From an uncultured Ktedonobacteraceae bacterium (GTDB lineage Bacteria; Chloroflexota; Ktedonobacteria; Ktedonobacterales; Ktedonobacteraceae): DNA of 13,982 bases. Shown piece by piece: positions 6,265-12,982 of this stretch; the first letter of the stretch is position 1; every line of letters begins with the position of its first letter. A program made the translations under genes and the position numbers. The stretch is taken from positions 1 through 13,982 of the forward strand of contig CATPCK010000921.1 in NCBI GenBank assembly GCA_955652655.1, in the 5' to 3' direction. The notes beneath the pieces are model-generated. The model made no database searches and was not told the origin of the DNA. It was given only the letters and a program-made list of their open reading frames with translations.

Positions 6265-6293
6265 TAGACATACAAATTGTATGATAGTAAAAT
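6265..6293 (+). promoter_or_regulatory. ftsH: Probable ftsH promoter
   Basis: TAGACA (6265-6270) and TAAAAT (6288-6293) are spaced by 17 bases, giving a transcript start near 6300. The spacer overlaps a 6+6 palindrome, ATACAA-A-TTGTAT (6270-6282), which could bind a regulator. Confidence 0.45.
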
Positions 6294-6321
6294 CTAAAGT
6301 CATATTCACGGACAAGGTTAC

Positions 6322-6347
6322 TTCTACAACTGGCATCCCTTGTAGAA
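6322..6347 (+). promoter_or_regulatory. Inverted repeat in the ftsH leader
   Basis: TTCTACAA (6322-6329) and TTGTAGAA (6340-6347) form a perfect 8 bp stem with a ten-base loop, ending three bases before GTG 6351. It lies in the predicted leader, so it could be an RNA hairpin or a protein-binding palindrome. Its position makes GTG 6351 a less likely start than ATG 6381. Confidence 0.45.
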
Positions 6348-6380
6348 ACCGTGTCAGTTGAAGAAAGCAGGTCTGGATCT

Positions 6381-8372
6381 ATGGATGCTCAGGCTACATA
6401 TATGTTCCAAAGAAACCCTAATGAACAGGGGCCAAATGGCTCACCACGCCCAAAAAATAGCAATAATGGCAACGGAAACGGTGGACCCAATAAAAATATC
6501 ACGACATCACTGATCATGCGCTCGTTGATCATCGTTGTTGTCGTCCTGTTAGGTTGGGGCCTTTTCCAATACTTCACTCAAAGCTCGAATAGTGGTCCGC
6601 AGGATGTGCTGGAAGTGCCATACAGTACGTTCTACCAGCAGGTCCAACAAGGTAATGTGCAGAACGTTGTCTTCCAGGGGCAAGATGCCACTGGTTCCTT
6701 CAAGAACGCTATAACAGTACCAGGTAGCAATAACGGTTTGCCATCGAAGCATTTTCATTTTACACAGCTGCCAAATGGTGACCCGACACTCACACCATTG
6801 CTGAACCAGCATCATGTGGCCTACCAGGCGAAAGCTGTTAGCGACAACAACTTCTTCTTGAATCTACTCTTCAACCTGTTACCATGGGTACTGGTCTTTG
6901 GCGTCTTCATCTTCATTGCCCGCCGGGCAACGCAGAGCCAGCAGAACATTTTCAGCTTTGGCAAGAGCCGTGCGAAGATGGTGATGGAAGATAAGCCAAC
7001 CACAACCTTCGCCGATGTCGCGGGAGTTGACGAGGCGAAAAACGACCTGGTAGAGGTCGTTGAGTTCCTAAAAACTCCTGGCAAGTTCCAGCGGCTGGGC
7101 GGTAGAATACCCCGCGGTGTCCTGCTTGTTGGCCCTCCAGGAACAGGGAAGACATTGCTTGCCCGTGCCGTAGCGGGTGAGGCTAGCGTGCCGTTCTTCT
7201 CGATAAGCGGCTCCGAATTCGTTGAAGTGCTGGTCGGTGTCGGCGCGAGCCGCGTGCGCGACCTCTTTGAACAGGCTAAGAAAGCTGCGCCAAGTATCAT
7301 CTTCATCGACGAGGTCGATGCAGTTGGTCGCCAGCGCGGGTCCAGCATCAACAGCAACGATGAGCGCGAGCAGACTCTAAACCAGCTGCTCGTTGAGATG
7401 GATGGCTTTGATACCCGCCAGGCCGTGGTCGTCATCGCTGCCACCAACAGGCCTGATGGCCTGGATAAGGCGCTGCTGCGTCCAGGACGCTTCGACCGTC
7501 GTGTTACCGTAGAACGCCCTGACTGGAATGGTCGCCTGGCAATTCTCAAGATTCACTCTCATGACGTACCCCTGGCGAGGGATGTCGACCTCATAACCAT
7601 CGCCCGTGCCACTCCGGGTATGGTTGGCGCGGACCTGGCGAACCTGGTCAACGAAGCCGCGCTGCTGGCTGCGCGCCGCAACCTGGATGCGGTTACGCAG
7701 AACTGCTTCGATGAGGCCCTTGACAAGATTCTTATCGGCGCGGAACGTCCACTCATTCTCTCCGAAGAGGATTTGAATGTCGTCGCGTACCACGAAGGTG
7801 GTCATGCGCTGACAGGACTGCTGCAAGAGAACGTCGACCCGGTCTCCAAGGTCACGATTGTGCCGCGTGGACAGGCGCTTGGTGTCACGCAGTATACACC
7901 GTTGGACGATCGCTACAACTACTCGAAGGATTACCTCGAGGCGCAACTGGTGACCGCTCTTGGCGGCCGTGCCGCCGAGGAGGTGGCCATAGGGCACATT
8001 ACGACGGGAGCGGAGAACGATCTCCAGCGTGTCACAGCTATTGCGCGCCAGATGGTTGCCCGTTGGGGTATGAGCGAAAGGCTCGGTGCCATCTCCTTTA
8101 GCGATCGTGAAGACCCGTTCGCCGGTACCTCGCTGGCGAGCAATTCTCGCGAATACAGTGAGAAGACGGCCACGGTCATTGATGAAGAGGTCGATCGTAT
8201 CGTAAAATGGGCCTACAATCGAGCCGTCAGTCTCCTGTCGGAGCATCGCACAACGCTCGACCGTATTGCAAAGGCGCTGCGACTGCATGAAACCATCGAT
8301 GCCAAGCAATTGCGCGCGATCATGGTGGAGACAGGCGCAATCGAGGCCGCACCTTTAGCGTATCAAGGCTAA
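6381..8372 (+). CDS. ftsH: ATP-dependent zinc metalloprotease FtsH
   Basis: FtsH is a hexameric membrane AAA+ protease that degrades misassembled membrane proteins and short-lived cytoplasmic regulators. From ATG 6381 it has 663 residues. An Asn/Gly-rich N-terminal stretch (12-40) precedes membrane helix 1 (about 45-65), an extracytoplasmic domain, and helix 2 (about 158-180). The AAA domain has Walker A GPPGTGKT (251-258), Walker B IIFIDEVDA (306-314) and the second region of homology ATNRPD...RPGRFDRR (354-373). The zinc site is HEGGH (471-475) with Asp547 as the likely third ligand. The pore loop reads VLVG (283-286) where most members have MFVG, so the pore Phe is Leu. GTG 6351 would add ten residues. 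I prefer 6381 because AAGCAGG lies about nine bases before it and an inverted repeat crowds the GTG. A strong terminator follows. Confidence 0.96.
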   Translation: MDAQATYMFQRNPNEQGPNGSPRPKNSNNGNGNGGPNKNITTSLIMRSLIIVVVVLLGWGLFQYFTQSSNSGPQDVLEVPYSTFYQQVQQGNVQNVVFQGQDATGSFKNAITVPGSNNGLPSKHFHFTQLPNGDPTLTPLLNQHHVAYQAKAVSDNNFFLNLLFNLLPWVLVFGVFIFIARRATQSQQNIFSFGKSRAKMVMEDKPTTTFADVAGVDEAKNDLVEVVEFLKTPGKFQRLGGRIPRGVLLVGPPGTGKTLLARAVAGEASVPFFSISGSEFVEVLVGVGASRVRDLFEQAKKAAPSIIFIDEVDAVGRQRGSSINSNDEREQTLNQLLVEMDGFDTRQAVVVIAATNRPDGLDKALLRPGRFDRRVTVERPDWNGRLAILKIHSHDVPLARDVDLITIARATPGMVGADLANLVNEAALLAARRNLDAVTQNCFDEALDKILIGAERPLILSEEDLNVVAYHEGGHALTGLLQENVDPVSKVTIVPRGQALGVTQYTPLDDRYNYSKDYLEAQLVTALGGRAAEEVAIGHITTGAENDLQRVTAIARQMVARWGMSERLGAISFSDREDPFAGTSLASNSREYSEKTATVIDEEVDRIVKWAYNRAVSLLSEHRTTLDRIAKALRLHETIDAKQLRAIMVETGAIEAAPLAYQG

Positions 8373-8377
8373 GCCAG

Positions 8378-8434
8378 AACACAAGGCCAGGGATAACGAA
8401 CGCGCCGCGCGTTCGTTATCCCTGGTGTTGTGTT
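8378..8434. terminator. Strong, probably bidirectional hairpin terminator after ftsH
   Basis: A perfect 18 bp stem (8387-8404 with 8408-8425) and a three-base loop are extended, after a two-base internal mismatch, by AACACAA (8378-8384) pairing with TTGTGTT (8428-8434). ATTATTTTTG follows on the plus strand. It lies between the ftsH stop and the convergent CheA stop at 8450, so it can serve both genes. The T-tract favours the plus direction. Confidence 0.85.
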
Positions 8435-8449
8435 ATTATTTTTGTCTGC

Positions 8450-10876
8450 TCAGCTCCCGAGTAGCGAACGCAACGTTTCCAGCAACAAATCTTGCGGGCA
8501 TGGTTTGGTGAGGAAAGCCTGGGCGCCGAGTTCTCGCGCTCTTTCCTGGTGCTTTTCGGAAGATCGTGAAGTCAACATGATCGTTTTCACCCTGGCGAGC
8601 TCCGGGTGGACGCGCATCATACTGAGCACGTCATATCCACTCAGGTTTGGCATCTCTATATCCAACAAAAGCGCGTGTGGTGGATCGTCCAGCAGCCGTT
8701 CAAGCGTCTTCATGCCGTCATCGGCCTCTCTGACCTGGTATCCCGCGTAGGTAAGCGTCTGGCGCAAAGATTTCCGGATATACACAGAATCGTCCGCGAT
8801 CAAGATAGTTTGTCGTCTTTGCGTGGGATACTGGGCCTGTTTGCCGCTCTTCCGTATCGCCGCGATTTTAATGGTGCTTTCCTGCATTTCATAGTGGTTT
8901 ATGAGTCCAGGTAAATCAACGACAAGCAGGATATTGCCCATAGCATCGATAACCACTCCGGCGATGCCCGGCCGCTGTAAGTGAGGAGCAAGCGGCTTCA
9001 CCAACAGTTTGACCTCTCCCAGGATATCATCGACCTGTACCGCCATGGCATGCGCTTCAGTCGGAAGTATGAGCACTGGTCGAACGCCCTCCTCGGTGGC
9101 GTGCTCCGCTGGGAAGCCGAGCAGACTATGCAGGATGTAGAGATGTTCTGGCAACCTCTGTTTGCCATCGTCGATGCGCTGCACCTGCGAAAATGGCACC
9201 ACCACACGGTGGCTTCCCGTTTTGACAAGAAAGCCCTGCAGTGCTCCCTGTGAACGAGGGAGACGCAGGTGGAAGCTGATACCTCCCAGGCTATTCCGTC
9301 GCGCTACGATAGTTCCGTTCAGACGGCGGATAGCCTCCTGTACCTCGTCCAGCGCGCCTCCACCTACCACCATCGAGAAGCCTACCTCGATAGTGACTTC
9401 GTTGCCAATTGCGCGAGCATGCAGCCAGGTGCGATTCACTGCATTTCCGCTCTCTTCTCCGCCTACCTCTTCTGGGGCTGTCGATCTATGGGCGGTACAG
9501 GTGCGAACGAGCTGTAACAGCGGGTGTTTGAGCTCTTCCAGGATATCCTGGTCAATTTCTGTCGCGGCACCCTCTACCTCGAAGAGCACTCGCTGCTGTT
9601 GAGCCAATGGACTCATCATTACGGCGCGCTCGATACGTGCCAGGAGCGTACTGATCGGCGCGAGCCTGAGCAAGAGGGTGTCGTTCCGTACATTGGTAGC
9701 CTGGTCAATGTGTTGCCGCGTAATGCAGTTGAGCTGGGCAATGGCAGTCCGTAATTGCGAGGAGGCGGTTGTGACATCGGCAACGGCCTCGCCCAGTGAG
9801 TGTACCAGAAAGTCGCTTTCTGTAAAACGATCAATCTCCAGTTCATCCCATTGTAGCGAATCCGGGGGCTTCGGGGACTGTGGTTGTGCCTTGCTCTTAT
9901 GTTGATGCAACTTGCCTGTGCGTTGTGCCGACTCATCAAGGATACGCGCAACAAGTGACGATGTAGGTCTTTCATCGTTTGCGGATTGTGCTGCCGCAGC
10001 ATTGAAACGTCTTGCGGCGAGTTGCGTAGCTAACAGGCCCTCCATGTGTCGCAAGCGCGCCTCAGCCACATGTAATTCCTGCAGCGCTTTTTCAACCTCT
10101 GCCTGCGCATTCTCCAATGGGTTACTGAGTTCCGCCAGTTGCTCGGAATGTTGTACGAGTTGCTCGAAGCGATGGACATCGACGCGCACAAATGGCGCTG
10201 GTTGATGCTCTTGCGCAGGTTTGAGTACAGGGCTGACCTCTTCTACAGGTTTGAAGGGTACGCGCGCATGTGAGTCCTTTGCTTGCTCTTCTTCCACGTG
10301 TTGAGCATAACCTGGTCTCTCTGCCGGCCTGGCCGCTATGTTTATGTTGAGCGCTTTATACTCTGTCTCAAGTTCGGCAAGGAGATTACTACTTTCTTCA
10401 CCATTCGTGACAAAACTGATCAGCGTCTTCTCTAAAGCGTGCGCCGTTTGCACAAGCGCATTTAACCCGATAAAAGGCACAATCGCGCCGTTGATTATCT
10501 GCTTGACCAGGTCTTCAAGGTGGTGGGCAATGGTCGACATGACCATGCAACCGACGGCGCCAGTAGTCCCTTTCAGCTTATGGGCGGTACGCTGGATAAT
10601 CTGTAAGTGAGCAGCATCTAAGTGATCATCCGGCTCAAGTTGCTGTAATGTTCGTCGTATCGTCGAAATATCTTCGTCAGCTTCGCCAACGAAAAGGGCG
10701 AGCATCTCTTCTGGTGCAAGAAATTTTTCGCCTGCTTCCTCTTCGCCAGGAGGTTGTGTGGATGTATCTTTTTGAGCACCCTCCCCTTCCCAATTCACCA
10801 TGTCCATCTCATCAAAGGCCTGGAGTATGGCCAGGTCTTCGGCGGATAGTTCATCATGGTTGAATGCATCATTCAT
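8450..10876 (-). CDS. Hybrid CheA-type protein with degenerate kinase domain (Hpt, CheW, receiver)
   Basis: This is an 808-residue PilL/ChpA-like hybrid. In order: acidic N-terminus; Hpt domain about 53-160 with AHKLKG and phospho-accepting His99; a Pro-rich linker; coiled-coil/dimerisation segments about 228-290 and 345-420; a short remnant of the CheA ATPase domain about 425-540; a CheW-like domain about 541-660; and a receiver 688-808 with DD at 695-696, Asp739, Thr769 and Lys791. In the ATPase part the N-box reads LVRTCTAHR instead of LVRNxxDHG, and the DxGxG loop and the ATP lid are missing, so ATP binding is improbable. The frame is intact and homology resumes on both sides, so this is not a frameshift. 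ATG 10876 overlaps the CheW gene end by eight bases, indicating coupling. The role is probably phosphorelay or scaffold in a chemosensory-type pathway. Confidence 0.88.
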   Translation of the reverse strand: MNDAFNHDELSAEDLAILQAFDEMDMVNWEGEGAQKDTSTQPPGEEEAGEKFLAPEEMLALFVGEADEDISTIRRTLQQLEPDDHLDAAHLQIIQRTAHKLKGTTGAVGCMVMSTIAHHLEDLVKQIINGAIVPFIGLNALVQTAHALEKTLISFVTNGEESSNLLAELETEYKALNINIAARPAERPGYAQHVEEEQAKDSHARVPFKPVEEVSPVLKPAQEHQPAPFVRVDVHRFEQLVQHSEQLAELSNPLENAQAEVEKALQELHVAEARLRHMEGLLATQLAARRFNAAAAQSANDERPTSSLVARILDESAQRTGKLHQHKSKAQPQSPKPPDSLQWDELEIDRFTESDFLVHSLGEAVADVTTASSQLRTAIAQLNCITRQHIDQATNVRNDTLLLRLAPISTLLARIERAVMMSPLAQQQRVLFEVEGAATEIDQDILEELKHPLLQLVRTCTAHRSTAPEEVGGEESGNAVNRTWLHARAIGNEVTIEVGFSMVVGGGALDEVQEAIRRLNGTIVARRNSLGGISFHLRLPRSQGALQGFLVKTGSHRVVVPFSQVQRIDDGKQRLPEHLYILHSLLGFPAEHATEEGVRPVLILPTEAHAMAVQVDDILGEVKLLVKPLAPHLQRPGIAGVVIDAMGNILLVVDLPGLINHYEMQESTIKIAAIRKSGKQAQYPTQRRQTILIADDSVYIRKSLRQTLTYAGYQVREADDGMKTLERLLDDPPHALLLDIEMPNLSGYDVLSMMRVHPELARVKTIMLTSRSSEKHQERARELGAQAFLTKPCPQDLLLETLRSLLGS

Positions 10877-11540
10877 CGAAAGCCGCCGTTTCTATGCGCT
10901 GTACGACATCGGCGAGCAATATTGGGACATCTAAAACGAGTGCTCCTTGCTGCATTCCTTTCACACCTGCTGTCCGTGAAGGCATATATCGCGTAGTGGC
11001 TGGCGCTTTAGGAGCTGCGAGAGCCGCAAGGGCTGCCAGGGCTGGAGAGTCTGCCGGGCCTGTAGGACTTGTGGGGCCTGCGACTTTGCCTGCAAAGAGG
11101 CTATCCTGCGGCCCTTGCTGCATAGATGTTGTTTGTCCGATAGAGGGCACCAGCAGGCCGATAGGTATGTTCGCGTGGTTGGCAATGAGCAAAATAGCGT
11201 TCGACAGATCAACAGCGTGACCGGAGAGATAGAGGGTAAGATCGATCACCGCGATAGCTTCCCCCCGCCAGGCTACCATACCGGGCATCCATTCAGGGGT
11301 AGCTGGCAGCAGTGAAAGTCGATGAGGAGGTAACACAACTTCGTTCAGCGTTGTGAGAGGAAGGAGACACGTTCCTGTGCCAAGGATACATTCTAAATAA
11401 TCTTTAGACTGTGCAGCCGCGGGAACCTGGCGTGCCAGCGCGCGTGCGTAATCCCAAAACTCATCGTCACGTAACTGCTCAAGATTTTGCAGTTGCGCAG
11501 AGTCTAAAGGTGTAGCGCTGGCCTTGGGATGTTCGTTCAT
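10869..11540 (-). CDS. CheW-like adaptor with Ala/Pro-rich insertion
   Basis: CheW proteins link receptors to CheA. This 223-residue product has a helical N-terminal leader (1-45) followed by a CheW-type domain. Residues 50-70 form the first strands, and MPGMVAWRGEAIAVIDLTLY (85-104) matches the conserved core motif (rGvv.lRG..ipviDL). ILLIANHANIPIGLLVPSIG (116-135) is the next strand pair. Between about 151 and 195 lies a low-complexity Ala/Pro/Gly-rich stretch (DSPALAALAALAAPKAPATT) not expected in CheW. The fold then resumes with GALVLDVPILLADVVQRI (199-216). No good ribosome site lies near ATG 11540; the closest AGAGG is about 18 bases away. It is downstream of the receiver gene (42-base gap) and overlaps the CheA gene start by eight bases. 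It is probably the adaptor for that CheA. Confidence 0.8.
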   Translation of the reverse strand: MNEHPKASATPLDSAQLQNLEQLRDDEFWDYARALARQVPAAAQSKDYLECILGTGTCLLPLTTLNEVVLPPHRLSLLPATPEWMPGMVAWRGEAIAVIDLTLYLSGHAVDLSNAILLIANHANIPIGLLVPSIGQTTSMQQGPQDSLFAGKVAGPTSPTGPADSPALAALAALAAPKAPATTRYMPSRTAGVKGMQQGALVLDVPILLADVVQRIETAAFDE

Positions 11541-11582
11541 GTATGTTTTGTAAGATACCTCTGCCTACCAGGCTGTCTCCCT

Positions 11583-11975
11583 TTACATTAAGGTTGGAAC
11601 CCCCAGGTGCGAGTGCAGGACGGAAATAACCTCTTGCGTTTTGAATGGCTTGGTAATATAATCTTTTGCACCTGCCAGGCGGCCTTTAAGGCGATCAATC
11701 ACTCGATCGCGGCTGGTGAGCATAACGATGACCGTATTATTAAATTGGGGTTTTGTTTTCAGGCGCCGGGCGAACTCGTAGCCATCCATCTTGGGAAGGC
11801 CAATATCAAGGATTACCAGGTCAGGTATGCGTCTCAAGCGTTGTTCGGTAATTGCTCGCAAAGCTTCAATGCCATCGGAGTAACTGACAGATTCGAACCC
11901 CTCGCGTCTCAGGCTGGTTTCAATGATCTTCCGGACGGTGGGTGAGTCGTCAACGATCATGACCAGTTTGCTCAT
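11583..11975 (-). CDS. CheY-like single-domain response regulator
   Basis: This 130-residue stand-alone receiver domain has the acidic pair Asp9-Asp10, phospho-acceptor Asp57 in LVILDIGLP, Thr87 in VMLTSR and Lys109 in YITKPF. All switch residues are present and there is no output domain, so it probably works by protein interaction (PilG/PilH or CheY style). AGGAAGG lies five bases upstream of ATG 11975. It is first in the compact receiver-CheW-CheA cluster, so the Hpt of the hybrid CheA is its likely phosphodonor; this partner is inferred from gene order. A candidate promoter is at 12011-12039. Confidence 0.93.
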   Translation of the reverse strand: MSKLVMIVDDSPTVRKIIETSLRREGFESVSYSDGIEALRAITEQRLRRIPDLVILDIGLPKMDGYEFARRLKTKPQFNNTVIVMLTSRDRVIDRLKGRLAGAKDYITKPFKTQEVISVLHSHLGVPTLM

Positions 11976-12010
11976 TAGTACCTTCCTCTCTCTTTACCCC
12001 TTTGACATCA

Positions 12011-12039
12011 ATAGTACCATAGAGATGTAGCAACTGCAA
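12011..12039 (-). promoter_or_regulatory. Probable promoter of the receiver-CheW-CheA operon
   Basis: On the reverse strand TTGCAG (12034-12039) and TACTAT (12011-12016) are separated by 17 bases. Transcription would start near 12004, about 28 bases before ATG 11975. It implies that the chemosensory genes can be expressed separately from the sensor kinase upstream. Confidence 0.4.
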
Positions 12040-12065
12040 CATGTTAAGCATAAAGATATTCTTAA

Positions 12066-12088
12066 ATTTATCATTTGTTATGATAAAT
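12066..12088. repeat. A/T-rich inverted repeat
   Basis: ATTTATCA (12066-12073) and TGATAAAT (12081-12088) form a perfect 8 bp inverted repeat with a seven-base centre, just after the stop of the unknown gene and upstream of the receiver promoter. It could be an operator or a weak terminator. The stem is too A/T-rich to be a convincing intrinsic terminator. Confidence 0.45.
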
Positions 12089-12098
12089 GTTAATTAAA

Positions 12099-12938
12099 TT
12101 ATGTACGAGATACAACTTTTAAGAATTTCTCCAGCGCTTTCGTGCGGTACTGGCGCCCAAAATCAACAATATTGGCATGCACAGTATGTGGCTGTTTCTG
12201 TAGTTCTGCCTGCGCGAGACTTCTTAAAAGCAGCGCATCTTCGCTCCATGCCACATCCAGGATTAACTCCGGCAAATCCTCCTCAACGCGGTGGGCGTCG
12301 AGGCGTTTGAGCCACAACGCGAAGAGCCGTTCCAGCCAGCGATGGCGTACCTCGCGCGAGAGCAGTGGTGAGAGCGCCACAGTATCCATGTCAAACATCG
12401 TGCGGCTACTTGCTTCCTCCAGCAAAGCCTCTAAGGAATACATACCTGCGTCGATCATCTCATCGAACAATGGGACCGTCTCTGGTCGGCTTTCCAGGAG
12501 CCGTTCATCAATTAAAAGAGCAAAGAGATCAAGCGCCATATAGTCGTCATTCTGTCCGATGTACGAATTCGCGTCTTCTACCAGGTCTCGCAAAACTTCA
12601 AAAAGAACCTGTGGTGACTCTACCTGGCTCAATCTCCTGGCAAACTCCCCAATGTGCTGGTGACGAGCTTCACTATCTGTCGGTAGCGTAGCTTGTTGTG
12701 TGGGGACTGAGTGCAGCGTCACCTGCGTTTCACCATTAAAATCCCACTCCTCCGATACTTCTTCCGTATCATCAGTTGCCTCCTCAGCTTGTGCTGGCTC
12801 GTGCTCATGCGAGATTTTTCCCAGCATGCCCATGATCTCTGCCAGTAACACAGGGTGGCGTATAGTGAGTTCCTCTAGCAGCTGAATGAGTTGTTCCCTG
12901 CTGGTAGTTTGCAAGCGCTGCTCAAGTTCTGGTGTCAT
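12099..12938 (-). CDS. Hypothetical helical protein with acidic linker
   Basis: I do not recognise this family with confidence. From ATG 12938 it has 279 residues. A helical N-terminus (1-40, EQRLQTTSREQLIQLLEEL) is followed by an acidic, probably disordered linker (about 45-75, EEATDDTEEVSEEWDF). A long alpha-helical region (about 92-279) rich in Leu and Glu completes it, ending in a basic tail. There is no membrane segment, signal peptide or catalytic motif. The N-terminal helix pair recalls segments in SWIM-type zinc-finger-associated proteins, but no zinc ligands are seen. An ATG at 12944 is also in frame, but AAGGA (12945-12949) abuts it and is well placed for 12938. It lies 44 bases downstream of the sensor kinase gene on the same strand, so it may be co-transcribed with it. 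Confidence 0.65.
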   Translation of the reverse strand: MTPELEQRLQTTSREQLIQLLEELTIRHPVLLAEIMGMLGKISHEHEPAQAEEATDDTEEVSEEWDFNGETQVTLHSVPTQQATLPTDSEARHQHIGEFARRLSQVESPQVLFEVLRDLVEDANSYIGQNDDYMALDLFALLIDERLLESRPETVPLFDEMIDAGMYSLEALLEEASSRTMFDMDTVALSPLLSREVRHRWLERLFALWLKRLDAHRVEEDLPELILDVAWSEDALLLRSLAQAELQKQPHTVHANIVDFGRQYRTKALEKFLKVVSRT

Positions 12939-12944
12939 ATACAT

Positions 12945-12949
12945 CCTTC
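12945..12949 (-). promoter_or_regulatory. Ribosome binding site that fixes the start at 12938
   Basis: AAGGA on the reverse strand directly abuts the ATG at 12944, which leaves no spacer. It stands about six bases from the ATG at 12938. The second ATG is therefore the likely start. Confidence 0.6.
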
Positions 12950-12982
12950 AAGTATGTAATGTCACTTCTCCTTCTCCAACGA

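Larger units (their letters stand above)
5850..6380. other. Repeat-rich intergenic region between the divergent caspase-fold and ftsH genes
   Basis: About 530 bases separate these divergent genes. The left part (5850-6085) is mostly unique sequence with a -10 box for the caspase-fold gene. The middle (6089-6212) is a tandem pair of about 61-62 base repeats, followed by a compound inverted repeat (6209-6248). The right part carries a probable ftsH promoter (6265-6293) and a leader inverted repeat (6322-6347). I found no supportable gene; the short frames that cross the repeats are low-complexity products of the repeat sequence. Confidence 0.6.

Noticed and set aside
7377..8309. Minus-strand open frame of 310 codons inside ftsH
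   Set aside because: It is antisense to the conserved FtsH AAA and protease domains, has no recognisable motif, and its length follows from the codon bias of ftsH. The same holds for the 242-codon frame at 6821-7549.
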